The notes under the pieces are model-generated. The model was not told the DNA's origin. It saw only the letters and a program-made list of their open reading frames with translations, and searched no databases. Shown here in pieces: positions 28,904 through 38,799 of a stretch of DNA of 64,000 nucleotides. The translations under genes were made by a program, and so were the position numbers. The stretch's first letter is position 1. Every line of letters starts with the position of its first letter. This DNA comes from Flavobacteriaceae bacterium (lineage in GTDB: Bacteria > Bacteroidota > Bacteroidia > Flavobacteriales > Flavobacteriaceae): NCBI GenBank assembly GCA_027082925.1, contig JALWTD010000004.1:32496-96495 (forward strand). The letters run 5' to 3'.

Positions 28904-29687
28904 GACTCTCTGGAATAATACAAACGGGAATTGCTTTCATTTTATGCTTATTTGCACTGTTGCGTTGTGTGTAAATATCGAACACAATTTTATCTCTACC
29001 GTTAAAATCGTTGCTTGTTTTTCCTAATTCCGCTTGTTCCATAGCCCATTCAAGTTCGTCGTAAGAGGCACCAAGTTGGTCTTCATCCGATCTACTATCG
29101 CCAAATAATCCGTCGGTAGGTTTGGCATTCATAATAGACTCTGGAATGGTTAAAATTTGTGCAATTTTATAAACTTCAGATTTTAATAAGTCTGCAATTG
29201 GACTTAAATCTACACCACCATCTCCATATTTAGTAAAAAAGCCAACACCAAAATCTTCCACTTTATTTCCTGTTCCGGCAACCAAATAGCCATGCAGTCC
29301 GGCAAAATAATAAAGAGCAGTCATTCGCAGTCTAGCTCTTGTATTAGCAAGCGATAAATTTACAGTATCACTAGAGCTACCTGTTGTAGGTACAGCCATT
29401 TTAAAGTGTTCAAAAGTATCGGTTAAATTTACAGTTACTGCCTGCACATTTGAAAAATGATTCTTTAAATGCGCAATGTGTTCTTTAGCTCTGGACACTT
29501 GATTTTCAGCCTGATGTATGGGCATTTCAAGACATAAAACAGAAAGTCCGGTTTTAGCACATAAGGCTGAGGTAACGGCAGAATCAATTCCTCCCGAAAC
29601 TCCAACAACAAAACCACTAACATTTGCTTGGTGTGCATATTTTTTTAACCAAGAAACAATATAATCTACTACTTTTTCAGTATCCAT
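28896..29687 (-). CDS. nadE: NAD synthetase (ammonia-dependent)
   Basis: A 263-residue enzyme that converts NaAD to NAD. It has the PP-loop SGGIDS at 31-36, and a GTGNKVEDFGVGFFTKYGDGG segment and KPTDGL that bind NaAD. The glutaminase domain of long NadE forms is absent, so ammonia should be the nitrogen source. It is divergent from gldB with a 59-base gap. Confidence 0.95.
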   Translation of the reverse strand: MDTEKVVDYIVSWLKKYAHQANVSGFVVGVSGGIDSAVTSALCAKTGLSVLCLEMPIHQAENQVSRAKEHIAHLKNHFSNVQAVTVNLTDTFEHFKMAVPTTGSSSDTVNLSLANTRARLRMTALYYFAGLHGYLVAGTGNKVEDFGVGFFTKYGDGGVDLSPIADLLKSEVYKIAQILTIPESIMNAKPTDGLFGDSRSDEDQLGASYDELEWAMEQAELGKTSNDFNGRDKIVFDIYTQRNSANKHKMKAIPVCIIPESLK

Positions 29688-29746
29688 AATTAAACTAATT
29701 TAGTAATTTTAGCGTTCTGTAAACAAAAGCGTAAATATAGAAATTA

Positions 29747-30706
29747 ATGAACAGATATTTTATTCTACTAATTATTTTATTCTCCTTTGCTTCTTGTAAA
29801 AAGGAAAATAAAACAGAGGAACTCGTTTCAAAATTAAAAGTAAAGGTTTTAGTTGATAGGTTTGACACCAAATACTACAATGCTACACCCGAAACATTTT
29901 TTAAAGTAAAGCAAGAGTATCCTTATTTATTTCCAAGTCAAACACCTGATAGTGTTTGGATTAACAAGATAAATGATAGCATAGAGCGTACGTTGTTTGA
30001 AGAAGCTCAAAAAGTATTTCCAAACTTTGAGAAAGAGAAACCTCAAATAGCAAATTTGTTTCAACACGTAAAATACTACCACCCTAGCTTTAAGTCGCCT
30101 AAAATAATTACACTTATTACCAATTTAGACTATCAAAACAGGGTGATATATGCTGACAGTTTATTATTTGTTTCGTTAGACCTGTATTTAGGTAAAAACA
30201 ATACGGTATATCAAGATTTCCCAGAGTATTTATCTCAAAACTTCGACAAGTCACAATTGGTTGTAGATATGGCAAAGGCAATTAGCGAACATTATTTTAT
30301 TCCGAGTAGAAGTCGACAGTTTTTACATACTATAATTGATGAAGGAAAAAAAATGTACTTGATAGATAGTTACTTACCAGCGATAACCGATGCTCAAAAA
30401 ATGGGCTGGAACAATACCAAATTGGCTTGGGCTCAAGCAAATGAAGTAGAAGTGTGGAAGTATTTTATTGAAAATAAATTGCTGTATAGTACAAATGTAA
30501 AATTATACACTCGCTTTGTAGCCAATGCTCCATTTTCTAAATTTTATATGGATTTAGATAAGGAATCTCCGGGTAAAATAGGTGTTTGGGTAGGATGGCA
30601 AATTGTAAGGGCTTATATGAAAAATAATCATGTAACTTTGCAGCAGCTTTTGCAAACAAATGCAGATGATATTTTTTTAAAATCTAAATACAAACCTAGA
30701 AAATAA
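29747..30706 (+). CDS. gldB: Gliding motility lipoprotein GldB
   Basis: A 319-residue lipoprotein with the lipobox SFASC (Cys17). The mature part has the DUF2268-like/GldB pattern, including DRFD near residue 39, YPYLFP and the end segment GVWVGWQIVRAYM. GldB is needed for gliding and type IX secretion in Flavobacterium johnsoniae. Its stop overlaps the gldC start (TAATG), so the two are coupled. Confidence 0.92.
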   Translation: MNRYFILLIILFSFASCKKENKTEELVSKLKVKVLVDRFDTKYYNATPETFFKVKQEYPYLFPSQTPDSVWINKINDSIERTLFEEAQKVFPNFEKEKPQIANLFQHVKYYHPSFKSPKIITLITNLDYQNRVIYADSLLFVSLDLYLGKNNTVYQDFPEYLSQNFDKSQLVVDMAKAISEHYFIPSRSRQFLHTIIDEGKKMYLIDSYLPAITDAQKMGWNNTKLAWAQANEVEVWKYFIENKLLYSTNVKLYTRFVANAPFSKFYMDLDKESPGKIGVWVGWQIVRAYMKNNHVTLQQLLQTNADDIFLKSKYKPRK

Positions 30707-31035
30707 TGGCTATAGCACATACATCAAAAATTGAATTTAAAGTTGGGTTAGACGAAAATAAAGTTCCGGAGGCTTTAAGTTGGACAGCCGAAGACGGAGG
30801 CATTACCAATGAAGAAGCAAAGGCAATTATGATATCGGTTTGGGATCATAAAGCAAAAGATACGTTACGTATGGATTTATGGACAAAAGATATGCCTGTA
30901 GACGAGATGAAACAATTTTTTCATCAAACTTTAGTTTCTATGGCGAATACTTTTGAAAGAGCTACAAACGATGATAAAATGAGTGCTACAATGCGCGATT
31001 TTTGTGCCTATTTTGCTGAAAAATTAGAACTATAA
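30706..31035 (+). CDS. gldC: Gliding motility protein GldC
   Basis: A 109-residue soluble protein with the GldC sequence SKIEFKVGLDENKVPEALSW near the N-terminus and a MRDFCAYFAEKL end. No signal peptide is seen, so it is probably cytoplasmic. GldC is known to help gliding but is not strictly required. It is translationally coupled to gldB. Confidence 0.92.
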   Translation: MAIAHTSKIEFKVGLDENKVPEALSWTAEDGGITNEEAKAIMISVWDHKAKDTLRMDLWTKDMPVDEMKQFFHQTLVSMANTFERATNDDKMSATMRDFCAYFAEKLEL

Positions 31036-31042
31036 AAATAGT

Positions 31043-32167
31043 TTATGCGTTTTTAATAATATCTATTATAGTTACATAATCTTCAGGATTATTTACAAAA
31101 TCTTTATCAGAAATATCTATAATTAGCGTGTTTAAATGCTGTTCTGTTTTTACAAAATTTAAATACCCTTTGTGTATTTTTTCTAGGTATTCAGGTGCAA
31201 TATTTTGTTCGTAATCTCTTCCTCTTTTTTTAATATTTTCAATCAAACGTTTGGTATTTTGATATAGGTAAATGTACAAATCAGGTTTAGAAATTTCTTT
31301 GTACATAATGTCAAACATTTTACGGTATAAAAAATACTCGTCTTTTTGTAACGTAACTTGTGCAAAAATGAGTGATTTAAAAATGTAATAATCTGAAACA
31401 ATAAAATTTTTAAACAAGTCGTACTGCGCTAAATCATCTGAAAGTTGTTGGTATCTATCTGCCAAAAAACTCATTTCTAACGGAAAGGCATAGCGCTCAT
31501 TGTCTTTGTAAAACTTTGGTAAAAACGGATTGTCGGCAAAACGCTCTAACACCATTTTTGCATTGTAATCTTCTGCAATCATATTGGTTAACGTTGTTTT
31601 ACCGGCACCAATATTTCCTTCAATAGCAATGTAATTAAATTTTTCTGATATGGAAATAGGTCGTTTTAAAACTTCATTTGTTTTTTCTATACGACTGTCA
31701 TCAGTACAGTTTTTAGCACAAATATGAATGTGTTGTTTTTCTATAGGATGAATTAAGTGTGGTGCTATTTCTGCCAAAGGAATTATTACAAATTTACGGT
31801 TCATCATCTCTTTATGAGGAACAATTAAATCTTTTGAAAAAATAATTTCAGTATCAAAAAGCAACACGTCAATATCTATTGTTCTTGCATTGTACGCTTT
31901 TGATTTTGACTTTTTTCTTCCTAAAGAAGCTTCAATTTCGTGAATTACTTTTAGTAAATTTTCAGGGTTTAAACTGGTAGCAACTTCAATACAAATATTA
32001 AAAAAATCATCACTTTCAAAACCCCAAGAAGCTGTTTTGTAAACAGAAGAAATTTTAGAAACAGCCCCTATTTTTTCAGCAATTTGGTCTACTGCTTGTT
32101 GTAAATTATGGAGCTTATTTCCTAGGTTACTTCCTAAAGATAAATATGTAGTTCTAACAATTTGCAT
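31043..32167 (-). CDS. folK: Fused HPPK (FolK) and deoxynucleoside kinase
   Basis: A 374-residue two-domain protein. Residues about 5-145 are 6-hydroxymethyl-dihydropterin pyrophosphokinase (SLGSNLG, RTIDIDVLLFD, VPH), an enzyme of folate synthesis. Residues about 177-374 are a deoxynucleoside kinase with P-loop EGNIGAGKT (183-191), ERFADNPFL and RGRDYE lid. The fusion joins folate synthesis to deoxynucleoside salvage and is known in flavobacteria. The start at 32167 (MQIVRTTYLS) fits HPPK better than one ten codons upstream. Confidence 0.92.
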   Translation of the reverse strand: MQIVRTTYLSLGSNLGNKLHNLQQAVDQIAEKIGAVSKISSVYKTASWGFESDDFFNICIEVATSLNPENLLKVIHEIEASLGRKKSKSKAYNARTIDIDVLLFDTEIIFSKDLIVPHKEMMNRKFVIIPLAEIAPHLIHPIEKQHIHICAKNCTDDSRIEKTNEVLKRPISISEKFNYIAIEGNIGAGKTTLTNMIAEDYNAKMVLERFADNPFLPKFYKDNERYAFPLEMSFLADRYQQLSDDLAQYDLFKNFIVSDYYIFKSLIFAQVTLQKDEYFLYRKMFDIMYKEISKPDLYIYLYQNTKRLIENIKKRGRDYEQNIAPEYLEKIHKGYLNFVKTEQHLNTLIIDISDKDFVNNPEDYVTIIDIIKNA

Positions 32168-32206
32168 ATGCAAATACAAAGAAAAGAAAAGTATCATTTA
32201 AAAACA

Positions 32207-32214
32207 TATCTTTG
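32207..32214 (+). promoter_or_regulatory. -7 element (TATCTTTG) for sppA
   Basis: An exact TAnnTTTG match 78 bases before the sppA start, between the divergent folK fusion gene and sppA. No TTG is found at 19-20 bases upstream, so the assignment is tentative. Confidence 0.35.
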
Positions 32215-32291
32215 TTGTTCAACTTATGAACATTTTGCGATAAAATATGTTCTTCAAAAAAAGATTTATACGTATTAAATAATTTATAAAA

Positions 32292-34058
32292 ATGAAATTT
32301 TTAAGAAATCTTACAGCTTCTATTTTAGGAACGTTACTGGCTTTGTTAATGGTGTTTGCTGTTTTTGTTTTAGTAGTAAATATACTTGAGTCTAATGATA
32401 AAATTAAGGTGTCAAACAATACCGTTTTAGAAATTAATTTAGAAACATTAGTAAAAGATTACGCTCCTAAAAATAGCAACCCTCTTGCAGAAGCGTTAGA
32501 GGTTATTAATGGTTCAAAAGATAAAAAAATAGGGTTAAATCAAATTTTAAATGCGATAGAAAACGCAAAAGACGATGCGCATATTGTTGGAATTAGTATT
32601 GTTACAAATGGAGTAAATGCCGGTATTGCACAAACCCAAGCACTTAGAAAAAAATTAGAAGATTTTAAAACATCGGGTAAATTTATAAAAGCGTATGCCG
32701 ATATGTATACCCAAAAATCGTACTACCTATGTTCGGTTGCCGATTCTGTTTTTATGAATGCTGTTGGAGAGGTAAGCTTTAAAGGACTTTCTTCTGAAGT
32801 GTTGTTTTATAAAGATTTTGAAGATAAATATGGAGTTAAAATGGAAGTGATTCGGCACGGAAAATACAAAAGCGCCGTAGAACCTTTTTTAGCTAACAAA
32901 ATGAGCAATGCAAATAGAGAGCAAATAACCTCTTTTTTAAAATCTATTTGGAACGAAATGTTGGTTGAGATATCAAAAAGTAGAAATAAAACTATTGAAG
33001 AGCTTAATGTTATTGCCGATAATTTATTGGCCAGAAATGCAAAATTAGCTATAGAAAACAAACTGATTGATGAGGCTATTTATATAGATGAATACAATGC
33101 CAAATTAAAAATAGCCGCAGCAGTTTCTTTAGATGAAAAACTAAAAACAATATCAATAGCAGATTATATTTCAACCGGAAAAGGAAGAATTAAATCTACT
33201 GCAACAACTAAAATAGCAGTAATTTATGCACAGGGCGAAATTATTTATGGAGAAGGAGATGAGGATCATATAGGTCAAGAATTAATTATTAAGGCATTAA
33301 AAAAAGCGCGAAGCACAAAAAGTGTTAAAGCTGTTGTTTTACGAATTAATTCTCCCGGAGGGAGTGCTTTGGCATCGGAGTTAATATGGAGAGAACTTGC
33401 ACTTACAAAAAAAGAAAAACCGTTGGTAGTTTCAATGGGTAATTTGGCAGCATCGGGAGGATATTATATTGCTTGTAACGCCGACAAAATATTTGCAGAG
33501 CCAACAACTATCACCGGGTCTATAGGTGTTTTTGGAATGCTTCCAAACGTACATAAATTTGCTAAAAACATTGGAATTAATGCAGAGCAAGTGCATACCA
33601 ATAAAAGTGCCAATTACAGTGTTTTTGAACCAATGACCGATGAGTTTAGAGCAGTAACTACAGAAAGTGTCGAAATGGTTTACACTACTTTTTTAGAACG
33701 AGTTTCTGAAGGAAGAGCAATGAGTGTTGATGAAGTGAATAAAATTGCTCAAGGGCGTGTTTGGACGGGTGCAGATGCCTTAAATAAAGGATTGGTTGAT
33801 GAGATTGGAGGTTTAGAAGACGCTGTTAAATATGCGGCAGAATTAGCAGATGTAACCGATTATAGAGTCCGTAATTATCCTAGTTACAAATTGAATCTTA
33901 AAAATAAATTTGACGTATTTCCCTTTATGAAAACAGAAGAAGCGTTGTTGATTGAAACATTTGGGGTTGATAATTACCAACTCTACAAAGAGTTAAAATC
34001 AATGGCAAACCTTAAAGGAATTCAAGCTAGACTGCCCTATGTAATAGCTATTAATTAA
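32292..34058 (+). CDS. sppA: Signal peptide peptidase SppA, 67K type
   Basis: A 588-residue inner membrane serine protease with one N-terminal membrane anchor (about 10-32) and two tandem S49 domains. The catalytic Lys193 is in the first domain (YKSAVEPF) and Ser388 in the second (NLAASGGYY), as in E. coli SppA. It degrades cleaved signal peptides in the membrane. The stop overlaps the convergent folA stop by 4 bases. Confidence 0.94.
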   Translation: MKFLRNLTASILGTLLALLMVFAVFVLVVNILESNDKIKVSNNTVLEINLETLVKDYAPKNSNPLAEALEVINGSKDKKIGLNQILNAIENAKDDAHIVGISIVTNGVNAGIAQTQALRKKLEDFKTSGKFIKAYADMYTQKSYYLCSVADSVFMNAVGEVSFKGLSSEVLFYKDFEDKYGVKMEVIRHGKYKSAVEPFLANKMSNANREQITSFLKSIWNEMLVEISKSRNKTIEELNVIADNLLARNAKLAIENKLIDEAIYIDEYNAKLKIAAAVSLDEKLKTISIADYISTGKGRIKSTATTKIAVIYAQGEIIYGEGDEDHIGQELIIKALKKARSTKSVKAVVLRINSPGGSALASELIWRELALTKKEKPLVVSMGNLAASGGYYIACNADKIFAEPTTITGSIGVFGMLPNVHKFAKNIGINAEQVHTNKSANYSVFEPMTDEFRAVTTESVEMVYTTFLERVSEGRAMSVDEVNKIAQGRVWTGADALNKGLVDEIGGLEDAVKYAAELADVTDYRVRNYPSYKLNLKNKFDVFPFMKTEEALLIETFGVDNYQLYKELKSMANLKGIQARLPYVIAIN

Positions 34059-34540
34059 GCAATACGCTCAAAAGTAACAAAACTGTAGTCAAACTTATTT
34101 TTGTCGTCACTTTTAAAATCTTCTCTTTTGGTTTCTTTCCACCTGTTTTTATCTATTTTAGGAAAGAAAGCATCGGCATCAAATGTGTGGTGTACAAAAG
34201 TAAGATCAAGTTTGTCTGCTATTTTAATGGCTTGTTTGTAAATTTCGGCACCACCTAAAATAAAAGGATTTTCGTCAATTTCGGCAGCCTTAAGAGCCTC
34301 TTGCAACGAGTGAACAACAATACACCCTTCAGCAGTATAATTTGGGTTTCGAGTAATAATAATATTTGTTCTATTTGGCAACGGTTTTCCTAACGATTCA
34401 AATGTTTTACGCCCCATAATAACACAATGGTTAGAAGTAACCTTTTTAAATCGTTTTAAATCGGCAGGCAAATACCAGATAAGCTTATTATTCTTACCTA
34501 AAGCATTATTTTTGGCTATGGCGGCTATAATTGTAATCAT
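34055..34540 (-). CDS. folA: Dihydrofolate reductase
   Basis: A 161-residue DHFR with the N-terminal IIAAIAKNNALGKNNKLIWYLPADLKRFK segment, MGRKTFESLG, PLPNRTNIIITR and the GGAEIYKQA motif. It restores tetrahydrofolate used up by ThyA, whose gene is upstream on the same strand with one small gene between them. Confidence 0.96.
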   Translation of the reverse strand: MITIIAAIAKNNALGKNNKLIWYLPADLKRFKKVTSNHCVIMGRKTFESLGKPLPNRTNIIITRNPNYTAEGCIVVHSLQEALKAAEIDENPFILGGAEIYKQAIKIADKLDLTFVHHTFDADAFFPKIDKNRWKETKREDFKSDDKNKFDYSFVTFERIA

Positions 34541-34582
34541 TCTGTAGTTAAATTAAACCAGTTGTTATTTCAAAAAAAGAGG

Positions 34583-34795
34583 TTACATACTTTTTACCCA
34601 CTCTTTAATATAATCGGTAAAGTTTTCGGTTTCATCTATATTTTCTAGCTGTTTTTTATCGTTTATAAATGATAGAAAGTTTAAGATATTTTTATCTGAA
34701 GCACTAAAAACTTGTTCTATTGATTTTAACAAATTAACATCGTCAATTTGAATGATTCTTTGAATGATTTTATTTTTTAATTGTAGTGTATCCAT
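34583..34795 (-). CDS. Small unknown protein between thyA and folA (antitoxin-like N-terminus)
   Basis: A 70-residue acidic protein, predicted helical (MDTLQLKNKIIQRIIQIDD, then LLKSIEQVF). The N-terminal pattern, helix plus IDDVNLLKSIEQ, resembles small antitoxin-like proteins that precede RelE-type toxins in Bacteroidota. No toxin gene lies on either side: thyA is upstream and folA downstream, with gaps of 18 and 42 bases. It may be an orphan antitoxin or an unrelated small protein. A distinct family could not be named. Confidence 0.55.
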   Translation of the reverse strand: MDTLQLKNKIIQRIIQIDDVNLLKSIEQVFSASDKNILNFLSFINDKKQLENIDETENFTDYIKEWVKSM

Positions 34796-34813
34796 GATTA
34801 TTTTTAAGCAATT

Positions 34814-35638
34814 TTATATTGAAACTTTCCCCTTTATATGTGGATGAGGGTTGTAATTTACTAAATTAAAGTCTTCAAATGTAAAATCAAAGATGTTTTT
34901 TACATTTGGGTTTATTTCCATAATTGGCAATTCTCTAGGTGTTCTTTCTAGCTGAATATTAATTTGCTCTATGTGGTTATTGTAAATATGAGCATCTCCA
35001 AATGTATGGATAAAATCTCCGGCTTCTAAATCGCACACTTGCGCCATCATCATTGTGAGTAATGCATATGAAGCTATGTTAAAAGGAACGCCTAAAAAAA
35101 TATCGGCACTTCTTTGATAAAGTTGACATGATAATTTTCCATTACTTACATAAAATTGAAAAAAAGCATGACAAGGAGGCAAAGCAGCTTTTCCGTTTGC
35201 TACATTTTCTGAAAAAGAGACAGATGTATCGGGCAAAACACTCGGATTCCAAGCAGAAACCAACATTCTTCTACTGTCAGGATTTGTTTTTATGGTTTCT
35301 ATTACTTCTGAAATTTGATCAATACCTTCACTGTTCCAGTTACGCCATTGATGGCCGTAAACGGGGCCTAAATCGCCATTTTCATCGGCCCAAGCATCCC
35401 AAATTTTAACGTTGTGTTCTTTAAGATATTCAATATTGGTATCTCCTTTTAGAAACCACAAGAGTTCGTGAATAATAGATTTTAAATGAAGTTTTTTAGT
35501 AGTTAACATAGGAAATCCTTCACTTAAATCGAATCGCATTTGGTATCCAAAAACACTTCTTGTTCCTGTACCGGTTCGGTCTTCTTTAAGAGCGCCGTTA
35601 TCGCGAACGTGTTTGATTAAATCTAAATATTGTTTCAT
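34814..35638 (-). CDS. thyA: Thymidylate synthase
   Basis: A 274-residue enzyme that methylates dUMP with methylene-THF. It has the [11 protein letters not shown] phosphate motif, the catalytic Cys156 ([12 protein letters not shown]), and [12 protein letters not shown]. It is on the same strand as folA, which recycles the dihydrofolate product, and follows nupC by 33 bases. Confidence 0.97.
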   Translation of the reverse strand: MKQYLDLIKHVRDNGALKEDRTGTGTRSVFGYQMRFDLSEGFPMLTTKKLHLKSIIHELLWFLKGDTNIEYLKEHNVKIWDAWADENGDLGPVYGHQWRNWNSEGIDQISEVIETIKTNPDSRRMLVSAWNPSVLPDTSVSFSENVANGKAALPPCHAFFQFYVSNGKLSCQLYQRSADIFLGVPFNIASYALLTMMMAQVCDLEAGDFIHTFGDAHIYNNHIEQINIQLERTPRELPIMEINPNVKNIFDFTFEDFNLVNYNPHPHIKGKVSI

Positions 35639-35671
35639 TAATTAGTAAGTAATTTTAAGCGGATTTATTGT

Positions 35672-37069
35672 TTAGCCAATAATCATTCCGGCAATGGTTG
35701 CTGATAAAAGAGAAGCTAAAGAGCCTCCAATTAATGCTTTAATACCAAATTCAGACAATGTTTTTCTTTTTCCCGGAGCTAACGAACCAATACCTCCTAT
35801 TTGAATACCTATAGAAGCAAAGTTAGCAAATCCACAAAGCATATAGGTTGCCATAATAACAGATTTGTTATAGGTAAAATGTGTGACACTAGTTACGTCT
35901 TTTAATTCTGCCAATTGAATATAACCTACAAATTCACTTGCGGCAAGTTTAACACCTAGCAATTGCCCCATAAGCATTACATCTTCTTTAGCAACGCCAA
36001 TAAGCCACATTAAAGGGGCAAATATGGTTCCTAAAATAGACTCAAGAGAAAAGCTTTGATATGCAGTGTTTTCAGCTAACCATCCGTTTAAACCCGTTAA
36101 CGATCCCACTTTGCCTAAGCTGTAATTTATCATTGCAATAAAGGCGATAAATACAAGAAGCATTGCGGCAACATTTACAGCAAGTTTAAGTCCTTCTGTA
36201 GTTCCGTTTGAAATAGCATCTAAAATATTTGACCCAATTTTATCTTGTGATACGTGAACATCGGTATTTATTTTTTCAGTTTCAGGATAAAGCATTTTAG
36301 AAACCACAATAGCTCCCGGAGCAGCCATTACAGATGCTGCAAGTAAATGTTTTGCAAACACCAATCTAAGTGCCGGGTCATCGCCTCCTAAAAACCCAAT
36401 ATAAGCGGCAAGCACACCACCGGCTACGGTTGCCATACCACCAACCATTACCAATAAAATCTCAGATTTGGTCATTTTTTCTAAATAAGCTTTAATCATC
36501 AAAGGCGCTTCTGTTTGTCCTAAGAAAATGTTTCCGGCAACAGATAAACTTTCAGCACCAGAAATATGTAGTAATTTAGTTAGTACCCAAGCCATTCCTT
36601 TAACAACATATTGAATAACGCCTAAATAAAATAATAGAGAAGTTAATGCTGAAAAGAAAATGATGGTTGGAAGCACTTGAAATGCAAAAATAAATCCGAA
36701 AGAATCTACATTCATCATTCCTCCTAATAAAAATTCACTCCCGGCGCGAGTGAAATCAAGTATTTTTACAAAAATATGTCCTACAAATTCAAAAGTACTT
36801 TGAACAAAATGAACTTTTAAAACCCCAAATGCAATAAGTAATTGAGCGGTTAGTCCAATCCCAACAGTTCTCCAGTTTATTTGTTTTCTACTACTGCTGA
36901 ATAAATAGGCTAATAGTAATAGTACAAACATACCCAAAACACCTCTCCATAACGAAGTGAATGAAAATCCTTGGTTTGGTATAATTGCAGCTTGAATGGT
37001 TTCTTGTGCATTTGCTGTAATGGTACTTAAAAAGAGTAGTAATGTACCTAAACTTATTTTTTTTAACAT
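35672..37069 (-). CDS. nupC: NupC-type concentrative nucleoside transporter
   Basis: A 465-residue CNT-family sodium or proton symporter. It begins with a hydrophobic leader (MLKKISLGTLLLFLSTITANAQ) that may be cleaved, followed by several membrane segments. Family motifs are GQTEAPLMIKAYL, AGGVLAAYIGFLGGD, NGTTEGLKLAVNVAAML and a CGFANFASIGIQIGG segment near the end. It imports nucleosides, which the two deoxynucleoside kinases in this window could phosphorylate. It is part of a thyA-containing run on the minus strand. Confidence 0.92.
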   Translation of the reverse strand: MLKKISLGTLLLFLSTITANAQETIQAAIIPNQGFSFTSLWRGVLGMFVLLLLAYLFSSSRKQINWRTVGIGLTAQLLIAFGVLKVHFVQSTFEFVGHIFVKILDFTRAGSEFLLGGMMNVDSFGFIFAFQVLPTIIFFSALTSLLFYLGVIQYVVKGMAWVLTKLLHISGAESLSVAGNIFLGQTEAPLMIKAYLEKMTKSEILLVMVGGMATVAGGVLAAYIGFLGGDDPALRLVFAKHLLAASVMAAPGAIVVSKMLYPETEKINTDVHVSQDKIGSNILDAISNGTTEGLKLAVNVAAMLLVFIAFIAMINYSLGKVGSLTGLNGWLAENTAYQSFSLESILGTIFAPLMWLIGVAKEDVMLMGQLLGVKLAASEFVGYIQLAELKDVTSVTHFTYNKSVIMATYMLCGFANFASIGIQIGGIGSLAPGKRKTLSEFGIKALIGGSLASLLSATIAGMIIG

Positions 37070-37078
37070 GTTTTAAGG

Positions 37079-37711
37079 TTATTTTGAAGTTCGTTTATTT
37101 ATTTCATCTCGAATTTTAGCTGCCAATTCATAATCTTCATTTTGAACAGCTTCATTCAATTTTTTATTTAATTGTTTAATGGTGAGTTTAGAGAGTGGTG
37201 AAGTTTCTTCTACTTCCGGTTCAAAGATATTTTCTGTTTCTTCTTTTTCATCGGCTTTACGTGCCAATTTTTCTTTTTCAGAAGTGAGTTCTTCTTTAAT
37301 TTTAAGGTAAATACCTGCCTTATCTAAAATATTTTCATAGGTAAAGATAGGAGCGTTAAATCTAGTTGCTAATGCAATAGCATCAGATGTTCGGGTATCT
37401 ATAATTTCTTCAATTTCATCGCGTTCGCAAATTAAACTTGAATAAAAAACGCCATCAACCAGTTTGTGAATAATAACTTGTTTAATAACAATATGAAATC
37501 TATCGGCAAAACTTTTAAACAAATCGTGGGTGAGTGGGCGAGGTGGTTTTATTTCTTTTTCGAGAGCAATCGCTATTGACTGAGCTTCAAAAGCACCTAT
37601 TACTATTGGCAGTGTTCTATTGCCGTCAACTTCACTGAGTACAAGTGCGTAAGCTCCGCTTTGTGTTTGACTGTAAGAAATACCCTTAATATTAAGTCGT
37701 ACTAAACTCAT
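37079..37711 (-). CDS. Bifunctional nuclease family protein (DUF151) with UVR motif
   Basis: A 210-residue protein with a DUF151/BFN domain (about 1-150, including IVIGAFEAQSIAIALE and RTSDAIALATRF) and a C-terminal UVR motif (YELAAKIRDEI). Relatives are reported to have DNase or RNase activity; the role here is unknown. The start is ATG 37711 (MSLVRLNIKG), because the longer reading would begin inside the etfA terminator. It lies 9 bases before nupC. Confidence 0.87.
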   Translation of the reverse strand: MSLVRLNIKGISYSQTQSGAYALVLSEVDGNRTLPIVIGAFEAQSIAIALEKEIKPPRPLTHDLFKSFADRFHIVIKQVIIHKLVDGVFYSSLICERDEIEEIIDTRTSDAIALATRFNAPIFTYENILDKAGIYLKIKEELTSEKEKLARKADEKEETENIFEPEVEETSPLSKLTIKQLNKKLNEAVQNEDYELAAKIRDEINKRTSK

Positions 37712-37727
37712 AAATTTAAAAATTAGC

Positions 37728-37783
37728 AAAAAAGGCTGTCCAATCAAAGGACTTTAATATCCAATAATTAGACAGCCTTTTGG
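37728..37783 (-). terminator. Terminator of etfB-etfA
   Basis: On the minus strand AAAGGCTGTC and GACAGCCTTT form a 10-bp stem around a 30-base loop, followed by a run of six T. It lies after the etfA stop and before the nuclease gene. Confidence 0.7.
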
Positions 37784-37802
37784 AGGCACAATTTAATAAA
37801 AA

Positions 37803-38765
37803 TTATGAGTTATTTGCCTTAAATTCTTTTAACTTTTCAATTAATTTAGGAACAACTTCAAAAGCATCCCCTACAATACCATAATCTGCAGCTTTAAAGA
37901 AAGGTGCTTCAGGATCGGTGTTAATAACGACTTTAACTTTTGATGAGTTCACTCCGGCCAAGTGTTGAATGGCTCCTGAAATACCAATAGCAATGTACAA
38001 GTTTGAAGCTACAGGTTTCCCTGTTTGTCCAACGTGTTCGCTGTGAGGTCTCCAGCCTAAATCAGAAACAGGCTTAGAGCAAGCTGTGGCAGCACCAAGT
38101 ACTTCTGCGAGTTCTTCTACAATTCCCCAATTTTCAGGGCCTTTTAAACCTCTTCCTCCCGATACTACAATGTCAGCATCGGCAATGGTAACTTTTCCTG
38201 TAGTACGTTCAACAGATTCTGAAGTTAAACCACTTTCAATAATTAATGGAGAAAAATCTTCGGTGCTTCCTGAGACATTATTTTCAACCAATCCGAAAGA
38301 ATTTTTAGCCAAGCTCAATACTTTTATATCACTATGGATTTCAGTATTGTTAAAAGCCTTATTAGAAAAGGCTTTTCTTTTAACTACAAATGGAGCTGTA
38401 CTACTTGGTAATGTAACTACATTGTTAGTATATCCGGCGTTTAAATTAACGGCTACAATTGGAGCTAAATACAAACTGTTTGAACTAGACTCAACAATAA
38501 CTACTTGAGCTTGTTCTTTTTCAGCAGCTTGTTTTATAATATCTGCATAAACTTTAGCATTAAATGTATTTAATGAATCGTTAGCTATATTTAATACTTT
38601 TTCTGCACCATATGCGTATAGTGCGGCAGGGTCATCTGAATTTATTGCCAATACTACTAAATTAGTCCCTAGTTGTTCTGCAACTTTTTTCCCGTATGAA
38701 GTAACTTCATAAGCGGCTTTTTTAAATTTTCCTTCCGATGATTCGGTGTAAACTAAAACTGACAT
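37803..38765 (-). CDS. etfA: Electron transfer flavoprotein alpha subunit
   Basis: A 320-residue FAD-binding subunit. The C-terminal FAD domain has SGGRGLKGPENW, GATRxx-like KPVSDLGW, QTGKPVASNLYIAIGISGAIQHLAG and NTDPEAPFFKAADYGIVGD. Together with EtfB it takes electrons from acyl-CoA dehydrogenases to the quinone pool. It starts 34 bases after etfB and is followed by a terminator. Confidence 0.96.
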   Translation of the reverse strand: MSVLVYTESSEGKFKKAAYEVTSYGKKVAEQLGTNLVVLAINSDDPAALYAYGAEKVLNIANDSLNTFNAKVYADIIKQAAEKEQAQVVIVESSSNSLYLAPIVAVNLNAGYTNNVVTLPSSTAPFVVKRKAFSNKAFNNTEIHSDIKVLSLAKNSFGLVENNVSGSTEDFSPLIIESGLTSESVERTTGKVTIADADIVVSGGRGLKGPENWGIVEELAEVLGAATACSKPVSDLGWRPHSEHVGQTGKPVASNLYIAIGISGAIQHLAGVNSSKVKVVINTDPEAPFFKAADYGIVGDAFEVVPKLIEKLKEFKANNS

Positions 38766-38799
38766 ATTTTATTTTGATGTTAGATATTAGACAATAAGA

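Noticed and set aside
34541..34813. Complete toxin-antitoxin system at the small gene between thyA and folA
   Set aside because: There is no room for a toxin gene: the flanking gaps are 42 and 18 bases.
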